NCBI GenBank assembly: GCA_916613615.1
Contig: OU744727.1
Span: forward strand, 22,720,777 to 22,784,776
DNA: 64,000 bases
Direction of reading: 5' to 3'
Source: Steromphala cineraria
Taxonomy: Eukaryota; Mollusca; Gastropoda; Trochida; Trochidae
The translations under genes and the position numbers were made by a program. This document shows positions 1 through 13,407 of this stretch, piece by piece (position 1 is the stretch's first letter; the number at the start of each line of letters is the position of its first letter). Below the pieces are notes generated by a model that worked only from the letters and a program-made list of their open reading frames with translations, searched no databases and was not told the origin of the DNA.

Positions 1-230
1 TATGATATTGTACCGCAGACAATCAGCATTATAAATATCCACAAGGATGTTTCTTCAACCATTTGCTTATTAACAAATACCATGTCTTAAATAAGCGTAA
101 TGCTTATACTAGATAAACAGTACACAAGTTCGAGTTTCATCTCACTAATTGACCAACCAGATAATATTTGTTTTTATTTCATAAGTAAACAACCATGTAA
201 TGGTATTGCTTCATTTGGTTCCGATGTCTA

Positions 231-390
231 CGTGCGCTTGCGCTGGGTGTACTGAGTGGCTGATATGATGAGGTCAGAAACCCAGTCGTGATTCTGTTCC
301 TCTGATCCTAAGCAGAGGTTTTTTAATTCCAGTACTTGGCTAATTGCAATTGCAAGATTGGGCCCCAGATGGTCACAGTGTACTATACGC
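231..390. promoter_or_regulatory. Candidate conserved non-coding island
   Basis: This GC-richer block in an AT-rich gene-free stretch has no open frame of note. It contains homeodomain-like cores (TAATTGCAATTGC near 341-353) and an inverted CCTCTGATCC...AGCAGAGG arrangement near 300-318. That texture is typical of developmental enhancers, but conservation cannot be seen from one genome. Inference only. Confidence 0.2.
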
Positions 391-1066
391 CATTGCTTCC
401 GTCCTTGCTCTTTTCAATCCCAATCGGGCCTTGAAGACTAAACTGTGACCCGGACCACTGAGCACATAATAGAAAAGGCCACACTAGATCGGTGGCTAGA
501 CATAACAGCGCATTTTGTGTTAATTCACTCTAATCTGAGAGCACTTTGTTTTAAGAATTTAATTCACTTTAATTCTAGCTCAACACCTCCGCACGCCGGT
601 ACAGAACGCGTGTCACAAGAGAGGCAATCGGAGAAGAATTTCCGCAAGGGTGATCACAATAAAAATTAGTGGAAAATTAATTGTGATTAAAGTTTGAAAT
701 CGGATCTGGCGATTGTTTAGAGAGAGAAACAATTTGCGAATGGTTCTGTCCGGAACGGTGCCCATGCTATCGATACCCCCCGTCTTTTTGTGATTGTTTT
801 CCGCCCCGCTCACCGCGAATGGTTCCTAATCGTTTGATAGAGCACCGGTCGGGATCGTATCGGCTACGCTCCACGGCAGCCAAACGCTACATCTGGACAC
901 AGTCTGGTCGCACATACCTCCTCCCCCCTCTTCTCAGCGCGGATCATTCCTAGTCCATACCCCTCCCCCAGGCTATGTGCTACCGAACAATTTTTTCATT
1001 AAAGGGTACCATCCATCCTGAATTCCCCGTCCCCCACTCCGAAGGCTAAATCACATACAATATTCA

Positions 1067-1094
1067 CCCCCCCCCCCCCCCCCCCCACACACAC
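1067..1094. repeat. Poly-C tract followed by CA repeat
   Basis: Twenty consecutive C bases (1067-1086) are followed by four AC units. The minus-strand frame that translates it into a glycine run is an artefact of the homopolymer. Such tracts are slippage-prone and often miscounted in assemblies. Confidence 0.95.
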
Positions 1095-3690
1095 TTTTCA
1101 TCCACTCTTTTCTCCCAACGATATCCCTCCCAAACATCACCCCCTCCCCTCGATCATCCTCAAGCTCCCCCACCCCGATGATATGCTCGCCCACAGCGCT
1201 ACCAGTGATTGCAGGGCAATGGTCGCAGTTCCCCGTGCACACACAGTATTCAGACAACCCCAGGGGGTCCAGGGGCCCGCTGTTCCACATCAGTTTGTCA
1301 AGCGGTCCTCATCTTTTCCTAATTAACTTAAGTGCTCCCCTTCTGTGCACTGGTTAGTTATCGTTGATGCGATGCGCTGCTCCTCCCGGCATCTTGGTAA
1401 CAACAGTGGACGGTGGCGAGTTCGGACAGTGCTGGACAACATGGTGACCGCCAGCCGAGGAGCTCTCACAACACCATCACTGACACCATGCTTCCTCCAG
1501 GCTGATGCTTCTCAGGAGATGGTGTCTTCAATTGCCTTCTGTTACTGAAGTTCAGATACCTTACCATACTGTCCTTTCATCTTCCAACGTGAACATCTTA
1601 AAGAAAAAATAAAGCATAAAAAAAGAACTGACATTTCTGACCATCCCGCTTCTAAGGAGGATTTTTATTTAAAGAAACATTTTCATTTTTTAATTTCACT
1701 GACGAAATAAAAGATTTTTAAAAAATGAACATGGGTTCAGTAAATGAAGTTCAGAGACATTGTCAGACTATTCATCTTTCAAGAAGAAAATTATATTTTT
1801 TATATTTTGGATCATACACGAAGAGTCGAAATAATGGAATAAATCAGTTTTTTTGCTTTATATAAGCCAATGTTATTTGTTTTAAATAGTTCTAAAAAGT
1901 GCTAAAATATTAGAAACTATTTAATCAATGTTGTTTTGATTCACAATTTAGAAATATGACCTATTTGTTTCAAAGGAGGTATATCTTCTTAGTACTTGTT
2001 TTAAAGTGTAAGGTCTATGAAGTTTCTAAAGTTGATGACACTTCCTATATTAATGGCAATTTGTCAAACTAAAGTGTTAAAAACTTTTTTTCTAAAATTA
2101 TCTTTTGTACCTTACTTTTAACTTTTTATATAACCAATTACAGTTTGAAATAGTATTTGATACATCTTCTGTGGTGATTTAATGATGTATTCGAGTTCGA
2201 AAGATAATGTTTGTTGAAATTATAAATTCGCTTCAAGTTTATATTGTTCAGATTTTTCAGAAATATATCTCTTAAGCGTTTCAGATGTAAAATGTTTTAA
2301 AGCATTTTCATGCGAGCAAATGTTTTCGCCTTTATATATAGCGTTAAATTTGAATTTAACAAATAATGTCCATGTTATGTTTTGGCAACAACAATGATTT
2401 AGATTAAAAACACATTAGCATTGACAGATGGCAAGACTGTTTGAACTTAAACACTTATCAAGTGATCATGCTAAAATGTATCTTACATATTTTACTTTAA
2501 TGTCAACCTCAACGATGTCATGCGATAAGGATTGTCTACAATCTTTACAAATCAACACTTTCAAGAATGTACACAATATAAAATATTGATTTATGATCAC
2601 TGAAAAGAGAAAATGAAATTATTGACAAAGAAAATTAATGAACAACGATGAACTCAGTTTCTTAAACTCATATCGAAATCTATAATGTTTGGTAAAATGA
2701 TCATTGGTGAGATTTAATGTATAACTGATAGTTGATAATGAGCTCTTTGAAGATATATCAGATGATGAACTTTATCATGATCTGTCCAAATCACTAAGTA
2801 CGTTCAACATCCCCCTGGGTGCCTGCCACGCCCTTCCAGATCCCTACCGGTCATCTACCACCTCCCTCACCCCCTAATCCCCCATTGTAAAACCTGACTC
2901 CCTTTCACACCCTGATCCCCTTTTAACCAACCCTCTGACTCCCCCACAAACCCCTGAGTCCCAACTGCTCATGAAGGCACTATATTAACAGAACGAGTTA
3001 ATCACCCATCTCATCAACACTATCATATTTATCCTCACGCGTCGCTTGATTTCTCCTCTCGTCCACTTCTCTGAAGTGGTCATTGTCCATTAAATGAGTT
3101 CATCATTGCTTGGACCTTTAGAGAGGGAAGGGGGTTGTAAAGGGGTGAGGGGGGAGGAGGAAGTAACAGTACCCACCAACTGTCGCGTGTTTGGAGTTCA
3201 TCTCACCCCCTTGTAAAGCAACGGTTAATCATTGTACTGCTATAAGAGCAGTCACGGTTATTGTAGGTTAATTATCTCCGGAACTGAAGAGTGCTCCAAA
3301 CCTCCCAATAATACTCAAAAAGTAAGAAATTAATCATTTATTGATGAACAAGATTAAGAGTACTTCTTTCCGGAAGAAGTTATTGTTAAAAGGGTTCTTC
3401 TGAAAAAAATTATTGAATGTAGTTATTAGGTTCATGATTTTCCCTTAACGAATTCAACATGTGATGGTGTGTGCATTCGTATCGAAGTGTGAAAACGTGG
3501 CTCTTGTTTGCTTGAGTTTATTTAGTGACGATATGGTTACGTTATTGCGTAAGTGTATGCATAAAAAAATCTATTTGTAACTATTGATTTAAAAAATTCT
3601 TTTTTTGTTGCCAAAATTCAAGTTTCAAAGGACATTTTTATGGCAGATTTGTGCATGTATTCATTAACAGGACAACAAACATGTTTATTA

Positions 3691-3815
3691 TATGATTGGG
3701 GGTGAGATACTCTGTTTTATCAGTGAAATGAACCCTCTATCTGGCTTCAGTTGGATAACCTTTATCGTCACTCTACTGAGTGGTGATAAACTTCATCGCC
3801 ACTCGAGTGACGTCA
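3691..3815. repeat. Dispersed repeat, copy 1 (ends in a GAGTGACGTCA box)
   Basis: This stretch aligns by eye with 28783-28902. Both start with ATATGATTG and a GTGAGnTACTC block, then TTTTATCAGTGA, then CCCTCTATC, and both end in GAGTGACGTCA. Further TGACGTCA boxes follow at about 3852 and 3869. It has no coding capacity. It is probably an old short mobile element, and the CREB-like palindromes may belong to the element rather than to host regulation. Confidence 0.55.
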
Positions 3816-3971
3816 AGTTCAAGACTTTCACGTCATGTAACAATGGTCTGACGTCATGAATTCTCATATGACGTCACACTGTTACCGCGGTGACGGGCTC
3901 TTCCAAGCGGCCGCTCAACATGAAATTGGCCTTTTTTGACGTAATTAGAAGGATTTAATCATATAATCAAT

Positions 3972-4095
3972 AGAATATCTGTCAATTCTTGACAAATACC
4001 ATGTTATTCTCATCTCGTGAGGTAGACAAGTTAAATATTTTCTACCTCACTCGATGAGATAAACATGGTATTAGTCAAGAAAAGACAGATATCCT
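3972..4095. mobile_element. Foldback (snap-back) element, about 124 bp
   Basis: The left arm (about 3972-4025) reads ATATCTGTC...TTGACAAATACCATGTTA...CTCATC, and the right arm (about 4041-4095) is its imperfect reverse complement: ...GATGAGATAAACATGGTATTAGTCAAGAA...GACAGATAT. A roughly 15-bp loop separates arms of over 50 bp. It has no open frame. The design is that of a MITE or foldback element, and the transcript of either strand would form one long hairpin. Confidence 0.75.
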
Positions 4096-7000
4096 CTATG
4101 TCTTACAATGTAAAGTTAGTTAAGTGCGTCTTAAACGTAATTGTGATACAGTAACCATCATGTTACAGAAAGTGAGTTTTGTGCACCTGGGGCAAAATGT
4201 AAAGGAAGTTTATTCAATGGTCTTTGATGGTCAAATTTGAGGGTTTATATGTTGAAAAGTATGTTAGAACACTTTAAACATTTAAGAAGCATTGAGATTC
4301 GTTATAAATGGATAACAATTAATCACATTTTGCTAATTTAAGAGAAGAAACGACATCATTTGAGGAAAACACTTACGGAAAAAGAATTATAGTAAATTTA
4401 TTTCAGAAAAAGGATATTTAATTGAGTTTTTATTAATTTACGTCCCTAACAAAGGAGTTTATCTGACATATTGAGCAAAAACATAATTGTTCATCTTAAG
4501 GACGATATGAAACCAAATATCTGACTACTGACTAGAATAAACATGTATTTCTCTGATATTTCTTTCATACTTCACGTTTAAACGTAATATCATACAGCTG
4601 TTCATCCATAACATAAAGGGAAGAATCATGAAGGCCTATATTGAGTCTGATATTCATATTTGAACAAAATTTAGCAGTAATTTTGATTTTACAATCTCAA
4701 TTGAGAACGTTCAATATTTCTGAAAACTTAAACTGATGTTTTCGAGTTCATTAATTTCAAATTTATTATTGTGTTATATTGATTTGTTTTAAAGTTCTAA
4801 AAGGTTACACAGTAAGAGTCTATTTCTGTTCATACTATTTTCTATTCGAAACAAAAAGTTATTAGCGTATACAAATGACATATTAACTTCGTGAAATATG
4901 TATTACAAGTAACAATTAAGAGCTCGTATTTTGTTGTATATCTCTCATTCAAATATATGTAAAATGATCAAATTGGTTAAAATGTAAAAAAGGATAAAGT
5001 GTCCCTACAGTGTCAAAATGATTTTTCTAGAAATCATAATATCACAAATGGTCATCAATAATTCAAATTGTCAACGTTCAGGTGAAACAAATGTTATTAA
5101 TGTACTATAACGAAAGGCGTGTAGAATTAAATGTCATTAAATTCAAATCCATCGATCAAATATGACACATCGTTTATCAAATTCAGCGATATAACTTTGC
5201 ATATTTCAATAGCTTGTAATATTCAAACGACATGTACGATAGAGATTTTCATATTGACATACTTTAATTTGAAATAATTGGCAAATAAATTTTGTACTTT
5301 CTCTTATTACATAGTTCTTGCATATATAATTAGATTAAAATGCACAGTTTTTAAAAAAATTATTAGAATTTTACGACATTAACACTTACTTTGTTTTCCG
5401 ATTGGAAGCAAAGAAGGTTTATTTGAATACATGCATTTCTTTCGAGTCATTAAATCAAGTATTGTGGCTTTTTTAAGTAAAGAATGAATTTATTTTAAAG
5501 TATGTGTAGTGATTTATTCAAATTTAGTCTGAAAAATTTTCAATTGTGCATTCAAACCATATTTTTGCAGTTTTTACATATGCATATCATTGTAACATCT
5601 CCACAGAGTTGTTTTTGTAAAAAAAATTATACTGACACTTTTTTACAGCAACTTGATAATTGTTCATCTTTGTCATTGCCAACCCTCTTGTACTCTAGAT
5701 GATACATGCAGAACAAAAAACAACAACATTGTTTTCGTCATTGTTTGATAAAACAATAGACAAAAGTTTAATTGTCCTTGTACTTCAAACTGCTGTATAT
5801 GTCTCAAAGAAAACGTATGAAATAATGCATATGAGATTAAAGCATATCCATATGGATTTGTTAAGTATGTGAAAATACAATGAATCTTTTCATTATCGTT
5901 ATTTTTGTTTACTATTGATAACTATGTTAAAAGAGCTCAAACGCAATCTATTCATTGACAACTTAAGAACCCAATACATAGGAATCCTACTCTCATTCGA
6001 TAAAAATGTAAAGGTTGAAGTAAAAGTTGATGGATGCCGGTTGAAATCTTGGTTGCTAAAAGGGTACGCTGTTGGGACATTCAATGCTGGCGATATGTGC
6101 CTAACTTGTGGGTTCGACTTCGCAAGCAGTTAGATTATAAGAACATGTAGTATTGCAATGATATGTTATAAAATGGTTTTACAAGTGGGGATTCTTTTCT
6201 TTACTTTTTATCTCAAATAGAATTTTACAATACGTTGAAACATGTTATTTTTGCATTTTTGAATTTCAAAATTTACATCAGGTTAGATGATCAGATTGGC
6301 GGGTCTACATATAGTTAGGGATTTATCAAAATTTTGAAATTATTAAAAATGGTTTCTTCATTAACCACTGGAGTATATATCTAATCATAAAGATCATAAT
6401 ATACCTGACTTATTTTGTTCAGTTTATATATCAATTTGCACATAATTGAGGTAAAAATGATTATGATGTGTTTCGACGCATCTTGGTACAATCAGTAAGT
6501 ATCTTTTAGGATGTTGATTCGAATGCCGCCAAAAAAGTTTTAAAAAATTCTTAATCTCTTAATTGCGTGACATAAAATGAAACAATGTCATATTTGCTCA
6601 TTACGTACATGTTTAGAATTCTGAAATAAAATATTCATTTAATCACCTTATAATTCATATCTTAGATATAATCAAAATTGGTATTATGTTCAGATCAAAA
6701 CGTTTGAATCAATTTTGATTTCAATAAATGTTCTTCTTTAACAAGAAATGTATTTGACAGCTGTGCTTTTCAACAAGTTACACGACGTTACAAGTCCTTC
6801 AACAAGTTCATAGAAACATCAAAGCAACAGAAGATAATATTTTATCGTAAAATACACTTGGGACAATAAACATCATTTCTCCTTAGTTTCCTTCCACTTA
6901 TTACATCTCTGACATATTGCTAACTCATATCAGATACTCAGCTAACCTTTGACAACGTTGATCAAATTTTACTTTGATAAAGAGGTAGTTGAGATATGAT

Positions 7001-8179
7001 ATCCATAACTAGATTTACCATTATCATGTCTAAATTCATTATCATTATTATATCAGATATTTCACCCATGACGACATGGCTTGTAAATTAGTTTGTTCAT
7101 TTACTGTAAATGAGTTTGTTATCTCTTAATCAAATTCATAAAATTTGTTCATCAAGATTAATAACATAGAAAACCAGGTCATCTGTAAATGAATGTTCAT
7201 TACAGAAAATGTTAAAAAGCGGCTAAAAGAGTTTTCTAATTCTGTCTTCACGAATATCAGCTCATTTGTTTAAGAAACCATAATCGCATTTTGCTTTTTG
7301 TTTATGTTTTCAGATATCTCACAGCTGTGCATTGAGTTTATCATTCTGTCTACATCAGTTTGCATTAACCTTTGGTAATGTTCTTTAAAGTTTCTCTTTT
7401 TGGGATTACATTTATTTTAATTGTAACCCAACCTAAACTCTTTAGTATTTGTCTCTGTAATTGGTCATTGAACCAATACCTAACAAATTTCAACAATTAA
7501 ACTCAATGTTTCTAAGATATTGATAACAACAAGTTCATGGAACATTGATTTGGTATAGAGAACATAATTACAGCCAAGTAAGGTAAGTTTGTGCAATGCA
7601 TATCCTAGTGCAAATATCACCTATTTTTGTATTCCTTTCAGGCATGGTATCATTGCTAAAACAAACGTTGAAATTCCTTTACAGAAGTTAAGATCCAATA
7701 TTCGTTTACGTCTTCGTCATACCTAAAAGTTACTAGTAACTGTTTTTGGTAGGTCATTGAAATGACCGGGGTCAAAATCTTGAATTTACTTTTTAATTTT
7801 GTCTACACCATCTTTTATAAGTGATCAACACAATTGACATGTGTTCCTTTACCTTAAGTCGATATAATAGTGTTGACTATATACTGTTGGTGGGGTTTTT
7901 CTTCGAGTGTTGATATGGAACTTTTAAATCAAAATTTAAGAATATTTTAATTTCTTAAATATAACCCCTTGTTTCTATTTCATCAAGTCAGACTTTTTTC
8001 TCACAATTACTCCTCTATTCGAGGAAAACACATAAAGTATTGGGAAAATAGTTACTGATGATGTTTTGCTTTTTTGAAATCATAAATTATGATCCATTGA
8101 TTCTTTGGCACTTTAATCACTTACCATTAACCAACTATCCTTTACCTGTTTTAAAAAGTTATGAATAAGAATAAAATTC
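4096..8179. other. AT-rich intergenic DNA, nothing recognised
   Basis: No coding region, tandem array or element end is evident over these 4 kb. A 72-codon plus-strand frame at 5915-6133 has no recognisable domain. Its tail (GGGTTCGACTTCGC near 6111) vaguely resembles a tRNA T-arm, so a decayed SINE is possible but not supported. Confidence 0.5.
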
Positions 8180-8375
8180 AGAGTTCGAACCTGCCTCCAA
8201 TAAAGGCCGTCAGTACCCTAACAACCACTTTTATGAACTCTTATCATATGCACGCACACAAGTTCATATGTAATTTAAGTTATAATAAGTGTATACAAAA
8301 TAAAAACTGTTAAGTAATTATTTCAGGATTCGAACTCATCTGACATAACGGACACCTGTACCCTAACGACCACCT
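8180..8375 (-). repeat. Two tRNA-like (SINE-head) segments
   Basis: On the minus strand both segments (about 8323-8375 and 8180-8230) contain a TGGTnGTTAGGGTAC block resembling the pol III A box, followed some 35-40 bases later by GTTCGAATCC or GTTCGAACTC, close to the B-box consensus. The roughly 145-bp spacing and parallel orientation suggest a duplicated tRNA-derived SINE head. No cloverleaf could be drawn, so neither is called a tRNA gene. Confidence 0.4.
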
Positions 8376-8539
8376 GTTTTACGAACGTTTACTCCAAACT
8401 AGACGTCAATTGGCAAATCAGGAGAAGATAAACAATCAGTTTGGAAGTTTATCTAATACAGTCACTCTCATAACACTATTGGGCCTTAACACGGATCTCG
8501 TTTGATGTAATTTGTGTCGTAATTAAATTCGACCAATAT

Positions 8540-8765
8540 ATTTTATTGAGAATAATGGGGAACGGGAGAGGCTTGTTAAATCGCGTGAACATCAAATACG
8601 TTGTCGAGACGAAGATAAGATTTGCGGCGGGGTAACTCGGTTAGGGCTTCACTTCCTGACCGGAACAAGCAACGCGGGGCATGACGGGTAATTGGCGTGA
8701 TCCACTTCCTCTCTCCCGCCACCCACAATTACCAATTAATGGCCGACATCGTCATAATGAAATAT
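8540..8765. promoter_or_regulatory. Candidate conserved non-coding island
   Basis: GC-richer DNA in an AT-rich desert, without an open frame. It contains CACTTCCT (8650 and 8704), ACCGGAAC (about 8660), and a cluster of homeodomain-type cores (CAATTACCAATTAATGG near 8727-8743). The density of ETS-like and TAAT sites suggests an enhancer, but this is inference from texture alone. Confidence 0.22.
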
Positions 8766-9749
8766 TAATGTCAATACTGTTTACAGTAGCAATTGTGCAA
8801 GGGAAAGAAATGTGTACAGTGAGTTGAACATTAGCCCGTCACGTAGACACGCTTGTAGCAAGTGGATGGGAATTAATAGATAAAGATTAGTTGGATTTTA
8901 GAGGCCATATGGGTTCACAACTCAATCACATGTCCAGTGTCTATTGCTGCCCTAAGGGTTCAAAGAGTTCTGACTTTGAGGTTGGACCATTAGCTAAATG
9001 AGGTACTGACAAATATTTTCAGAAGTAGAATTCATTCGTCTGGGATCATTTAAAAAATGTTTTCAATGAACTAATCTAAATCATTGCCAAAACGGATGCC
9101 CTTATTTTAAAGGAAGCATATTTAAAACAAACGTGCAGCGTAAATTCGAGACAATCACATACTAGACATGTCTTGCTCCACCGGTGGGTCTTCGTAAACA
9201 TTTAACGGTTTGAATGTAAGGGAAAGATTTGAATTTAGGTAGATGCATTCAACTTCCAACATAACTCAGCAACAGGAACGTAAGATGTACACCCTACAGA
9301 AACATTTAAGGATGTTTGATAATAATCTTCGGAACACGTTCAGTATTGTATAAAATTGATATGTTTGTTGATATTACAGTAGTGATTTTGACGTGAGATT
9401 GGATTGGATGATAAGATTTGATTTAAAACTTTGCTAATGTACAGTTTTCGATGATAAGGACAATATTTTTGGATGACAACATCTCTATTTATAGTTTTCG
9501 ATGAACTACTAAGGATGAGATAAACACTTGATGATGTATAAAAATTTGACTTGCGGGTTTTTGGGTTTTTTTTATGTGTGTTTTGGCAGAACCTTAGGAA
9601 TGTGTACATAAAGTACTTGTCAAACATGAACACAGTTTTATTGTATGTCAAATGATTTTCTTTCGACCACAGAGGCTCAGAGGTGAAATAGAGAGTTGTC
9701 AGTTTGCAAACAAATGTATTTTTATTGTTGCAAAATTCTTCTAGGTACA

Positions 9750-10145
9750 TAATAAAGAAAATCCATACCAAGTAAAGAAATGAATGAATGACTTCAGATA
9801 TTGCTTTTAAGCAGATGGTAACATCTAAATTCGTACTGTTAATTTCTAATGACCTTTTGTAGAAACTACCAACTATTCAGAGTTTATTTTGCCAGGTGTT
9901 TATTAAAACCCGTTGTGGAATTAGCACAACAAAAACAATTGTATTGCTACACTAGTCCATAAGAATGAAAATCCACGCTAAGAAAGGAAATGAACGAATG
10001 ACTTTGGAATAGTTCTCAAACGAAGTATAACATTTGGCATTAAATGTATTTTAAACTATTTTGCTGAAACCACCAACGGTTCAAAAAATATTGCTTCTCC
10101 GCGGTTGGTTTTGAAAATAAACACAACTTTATTGTTGTCAGTGTT
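9750..10145. repeat. Diverged tandem duplication, about 200-bp unit
   Basis: Two blocks share an ordered set of segments: GAAAATCCA, AAATGAATGAATGACTT or AAATGAACGAATGACTT, GTATAACAT-type text, GAAACTACCAAC or GAAACCACCAAC, and an ACAA-rich box before TTTATTG or TTGTATTG. A third partial copy of the last box lies near 9624. No coding capacity. Identity is low, so the duplication is old. Confidence 0.45.
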
Positions 10146-11257
10146 GCCAGAGAAAAGCCATCTTGATATTTTAGGACACACATTCACACCAGGTAAGAAA
10201 GCACTGTACCCAGAAGCCAGTACGCGTCGGACAAAGCTTCTAGAGCACATTATTTCCACGGGACTAGTTCCCATGTTGTGTTTTACACATCTGAGACACT
10301 GATGTTTCTTGTCACCTCGCGTTAAGCTAGCCCACATCACATCTCACCTCCGAATCTCATGCCGCGTTAACGTTCACCCCCCTTTCCTCCCCCTGTCCCA
10401 TGTGTCCTCATATCACACGCTGTCTCCCCTCCCCCCTCCCGAGAGACCGCACCCCCGGGACCCTCTCTCCGATGTCCCTTCCCCCTCGCCTCAATGCTGC
10501 TGCCCAAAGTGCCGCTTCAACGCAAGACCACGGAAATAAAGCTAAAAGCTGCTTCAAACGTCAAAACAGTAAGTTGTCGTGGCAAGATGTATTCACAGAC
10601 GAGCGGGTATTACTGATGCATTGCTTTTTGTGTCCCACGTCCGTGATCTCCCTTTTAACCTTCTGATCTGAGTGAAAGTGCTTTCCTTTTGATAGTCAAT
10701 GGTTTTCTGTATGGTTGCATGCATGTTAGTTTATAAAATATAGATAATTAATTTCAGTCTGTCTGCATGTATGTATATTGCGTTAGAAAAATTGTTTTCA
10801 TACTTGAAATATTGTAAAAGTGGTAAACTTTTAGAGTACCTGTCTGCTTGCATTAGTGGCAGGATTTATATAACCTGAACCTGACGTACATTCATACACC
10901 AACGCTAATGTTTATTTTTGTGAATAAGCTTAAGGAAATATCCTCATTGACGGTGGATTAGCATAAGGATCTCCATATGGTCTTAGACAAATAGAAATGT
11001 AACATTCATCATAACCATTCTGTAACAATTTATTGTCATCTTCACTTTTATAAACAGCTTAAATGGAAGATATTAAAACATGGAGGAGTAGAAAGTAACT
11101 TTCGATATTTTGTCAACGTATGTAAAGATCATTTTAACATATATAGTTATTTTTTTTATATTCAACAATCTAAAAATTTTGAACAATGATTTCTACATAT
11201 GGAGTGTCATAAAGACTCACAAATGGCAAACCTGCCCTTAGTATACCTTTAGCTGAG
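10146..11257. other. Intergenic DNA with a pyrimidine-rich patch
   Basis: Position 10320-10520 is CT-rich (CCCCTTTCCTCCCCC and similar), which opens spurious proline-rich and serine-rich frames on the plus strand. I see no splice-compatible exon, element end or RNA gene here. Confidence 0.5.
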
Positions 11258-12255
11258 ATGTGTTTTCTCGGAAGTATACATGTGTCTCACCTTAGGCTAT
11301 ATCATATGTGTTATCAGAAATATACACTCGTTCTTACGCCATATATGTTCTCTGAATTACAAACTCTTCCTAACACCATATGTGTTCTCAGAAATACAAA
11401 CATTTTCTTACGCCATATATGTTCTCTGAATTACAAACTCTTCCTTAAACCATATATGTTCTCAAAATTACACACTCGTCCTAACACCATATGTGTTCTC
11501 AGAAATACAAACTCGTCCTAACACCATATGTCTTCTCAGGATAACAAACTCGTCCTTACACCATATGTATTCTAAGAATTACACACTCGTTCTAACACCA
11601 TATGTGTTCTCAGAATTACACGCTCATCCTTACACCATATAGGTTCTCAAAATTACACACTCGTCCTAACACCATATGTGTTCTCAGAAATACAAACTCG
11701 TCCGAACACCATATGTCTTCTCAGGATAACAAACCCGTCCTTACACCATATGTATTCTAAGAATTACACACTCGTTCTAACACCATATGTGTTCTCAGAA
11801 TTACACGCTCATCCTTACACCATATAGGTTCTCAAAATTACACACTCGTCCTAACGCCATATGTGTTCTCAGAAATACAAACTCGTTCTAACACCATATG
11901 TATTCTCAGAAATACAAACTCGTCCTTACACCATATGTATTCTAAGAATTACACGCTCATCCTTACACCATATGTGTTCTAAGAATTACACACTCGTTCT
12001 AACACCATATGTGTTCTCAGAATTACAATCTCTTCCTTACACCATATGTATTCTAAGAATTACACGCTCATCCTTACACCATATGTGTTCTCAGAATTAC
12101 ACACTCGTTCTAACACCATATGTGTTCTCGGAAAATCAAACTCTTCCTTACACCATATGTGTTCTTACAAGTACACTCTCGTCCTTACATCATATGTGTT
12201 CTCAGAATTTCACACTCGTTTTTACACCATATGTGTTCTCAGAAGTATACATTTG
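11258..12255. repeat. 37-bp minisatellite, roughly 26-27 copies
   Basis: The unit contains CACCATATGTGTTCTCAGAA and then nTACAnACTCGTCCTTA, 37 bases long, repeated head to tail for about 1 kb. Units differ in a few positions (TATT or TGTT after CATATG, AGAA or AAAA). A higher-order period is visible: the block near 11461-11640 recurs almost unchanged at 11650-11840. Because 37 is not a multiple of 3, the frames that cross it change sense every unit and are not genes. Confidence 0.9.
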
Positions 12256-12605
12256 TTTTACTATGGCTTTGGTTGCATTATGTCCAATGCCAGTAGGGTA
12301 GGTTATGCATATTAAAATCTATGGAAGGTTACTGATATGTAAAGCTTAAACCTACGTTTATAACATAAATTTGAGTTGATATACTACTTCGGTATGTGGC
12401 ACAATGACACTTAAGTAGTTTCAAAATCGCAATACGAACTGAACTTGTGAACGTCTAAAAGTGGAAAATTCTCAACCAAAGCCGAGTCGCTAACTTTTAT
12501 GACAGAAAGTATCATTTATTATCCTAATTTGGTTATGATATGTTGCCAAATATCATATAGGTCGACGTAAGTTCTAATCAACTCGCTTAGCTGCCATAAA
12601 TAAAA

Positions 12606-12861
12606 AAAGAGCCATTGGCTCTGTAGCTCATCAGGCTTCATATTTAATTTTGCTTTAAGGTGTGGCCAATGTGGTTCCCCCTACCTAGGGACCAGAGGGT
12701 CAACAAATGTACCATTTTGATAGAAATCCCATTACTTGAGAATTATCTACTCGACATTTCATTATTCTATACCTTGTGCATCTTGAGACGGATGAACGGA
12801 CGCCGGACACCATGTCATGCCACAAACCAATCGGGCCTTTCGGGCCTGATGAGCTAAAAAA
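12606..12861 (+). mobile_element. Short interspersed element, TAGCTCATCAGGC family, copy 1
   Basis: The left end is GAGCCATTGGCTCTGTAGCTCATCAGGC and the right end is GGGCCTTTCGGGCCTGATGAGCTA. The terminal block TAGCTCATCAGGC is inverted at the other end. The interior includes a GGACGCCGGACACCATG box typical of the family. Two further copies lie at 26930-27230 and, inverted, at 59109-59671. It is non-coding and non-autonomous. Confidence 0.7.
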
Positions 12862-13407
12862 TGCCAAACATAGGACATGTATTTCTTTTCATTCATAACC
12901 AACAAATGTTCATGATCAGAAATGTAATATGATTGATACGTGTAAATGATGTTGCTGAACATGTTCATGAATAAGGCTTTATATTCATTCAAAACAAGTA
13001 AGTTAGTTTCATGTATTTGGCATTTCGGAATGGACAAATGAGCATGTCCCTGAGTGAAGCGGATGAAGCGTTATAAAAGTACTCTTATTATGTTTATTAT
13101 GTACTCTTGTTGAATTGTACATGCTATGAATTTTCACATTTATAACCAAATATGGTAAGAAGAAACATACCCATTGTTACTTTTAGATATAAGAATTCAA
13201 CTAAAACGTATAACTATGTTTGAATGTGAATGAATTCAATATATTATATAAAGAATTATGATGGATACTTGCTAATCATGTATGCGTGTGACCACTTCAT
13301 GACTTTATATTCATTTTCTCTGCCTTGGAGCTGTACTCTAATTGTTCGTCGTTCAAGGAACATTGTTAATCATTCAAACTATTACGACGACGCATAGAAT
13401 CACGCTT

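Larger units (their letters stand above)
1..3690. other. Intergenic stretch without a recognisable gene
   Basis: No open frame here resembles a known protein and no chain of splice-compatible exons could be built on either strand. The first 1.5 kb is richer in G and C than the rest and contains a poly-C/CA tract and a candidate conserved island, annotated separately. The remainder is plain AT-rich sequence. Pyrimidine-rich text at about 2810-2960 (repeated CCCCT runs) is low complexity. Absence of a gene is judged by eye only. Confidence 0.6.

Noticed and set aside
1051..1290. Minus-strand frame with a glycine run
   Set aside because: The glycine run is the translation of a poly-C tract, and the rest has no homology.
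5915..6133. 72-codon plus-strand frame with a tRNA-like tail
   Set aside because: No domain or family resemblance. The T-arm-like text is too weak to call a SINE.
11861..12301. 146-codon frame through the 37-bp array
   Set aside because: The unit is not a multiple of three and the frame is only open by chance; it has no homology.
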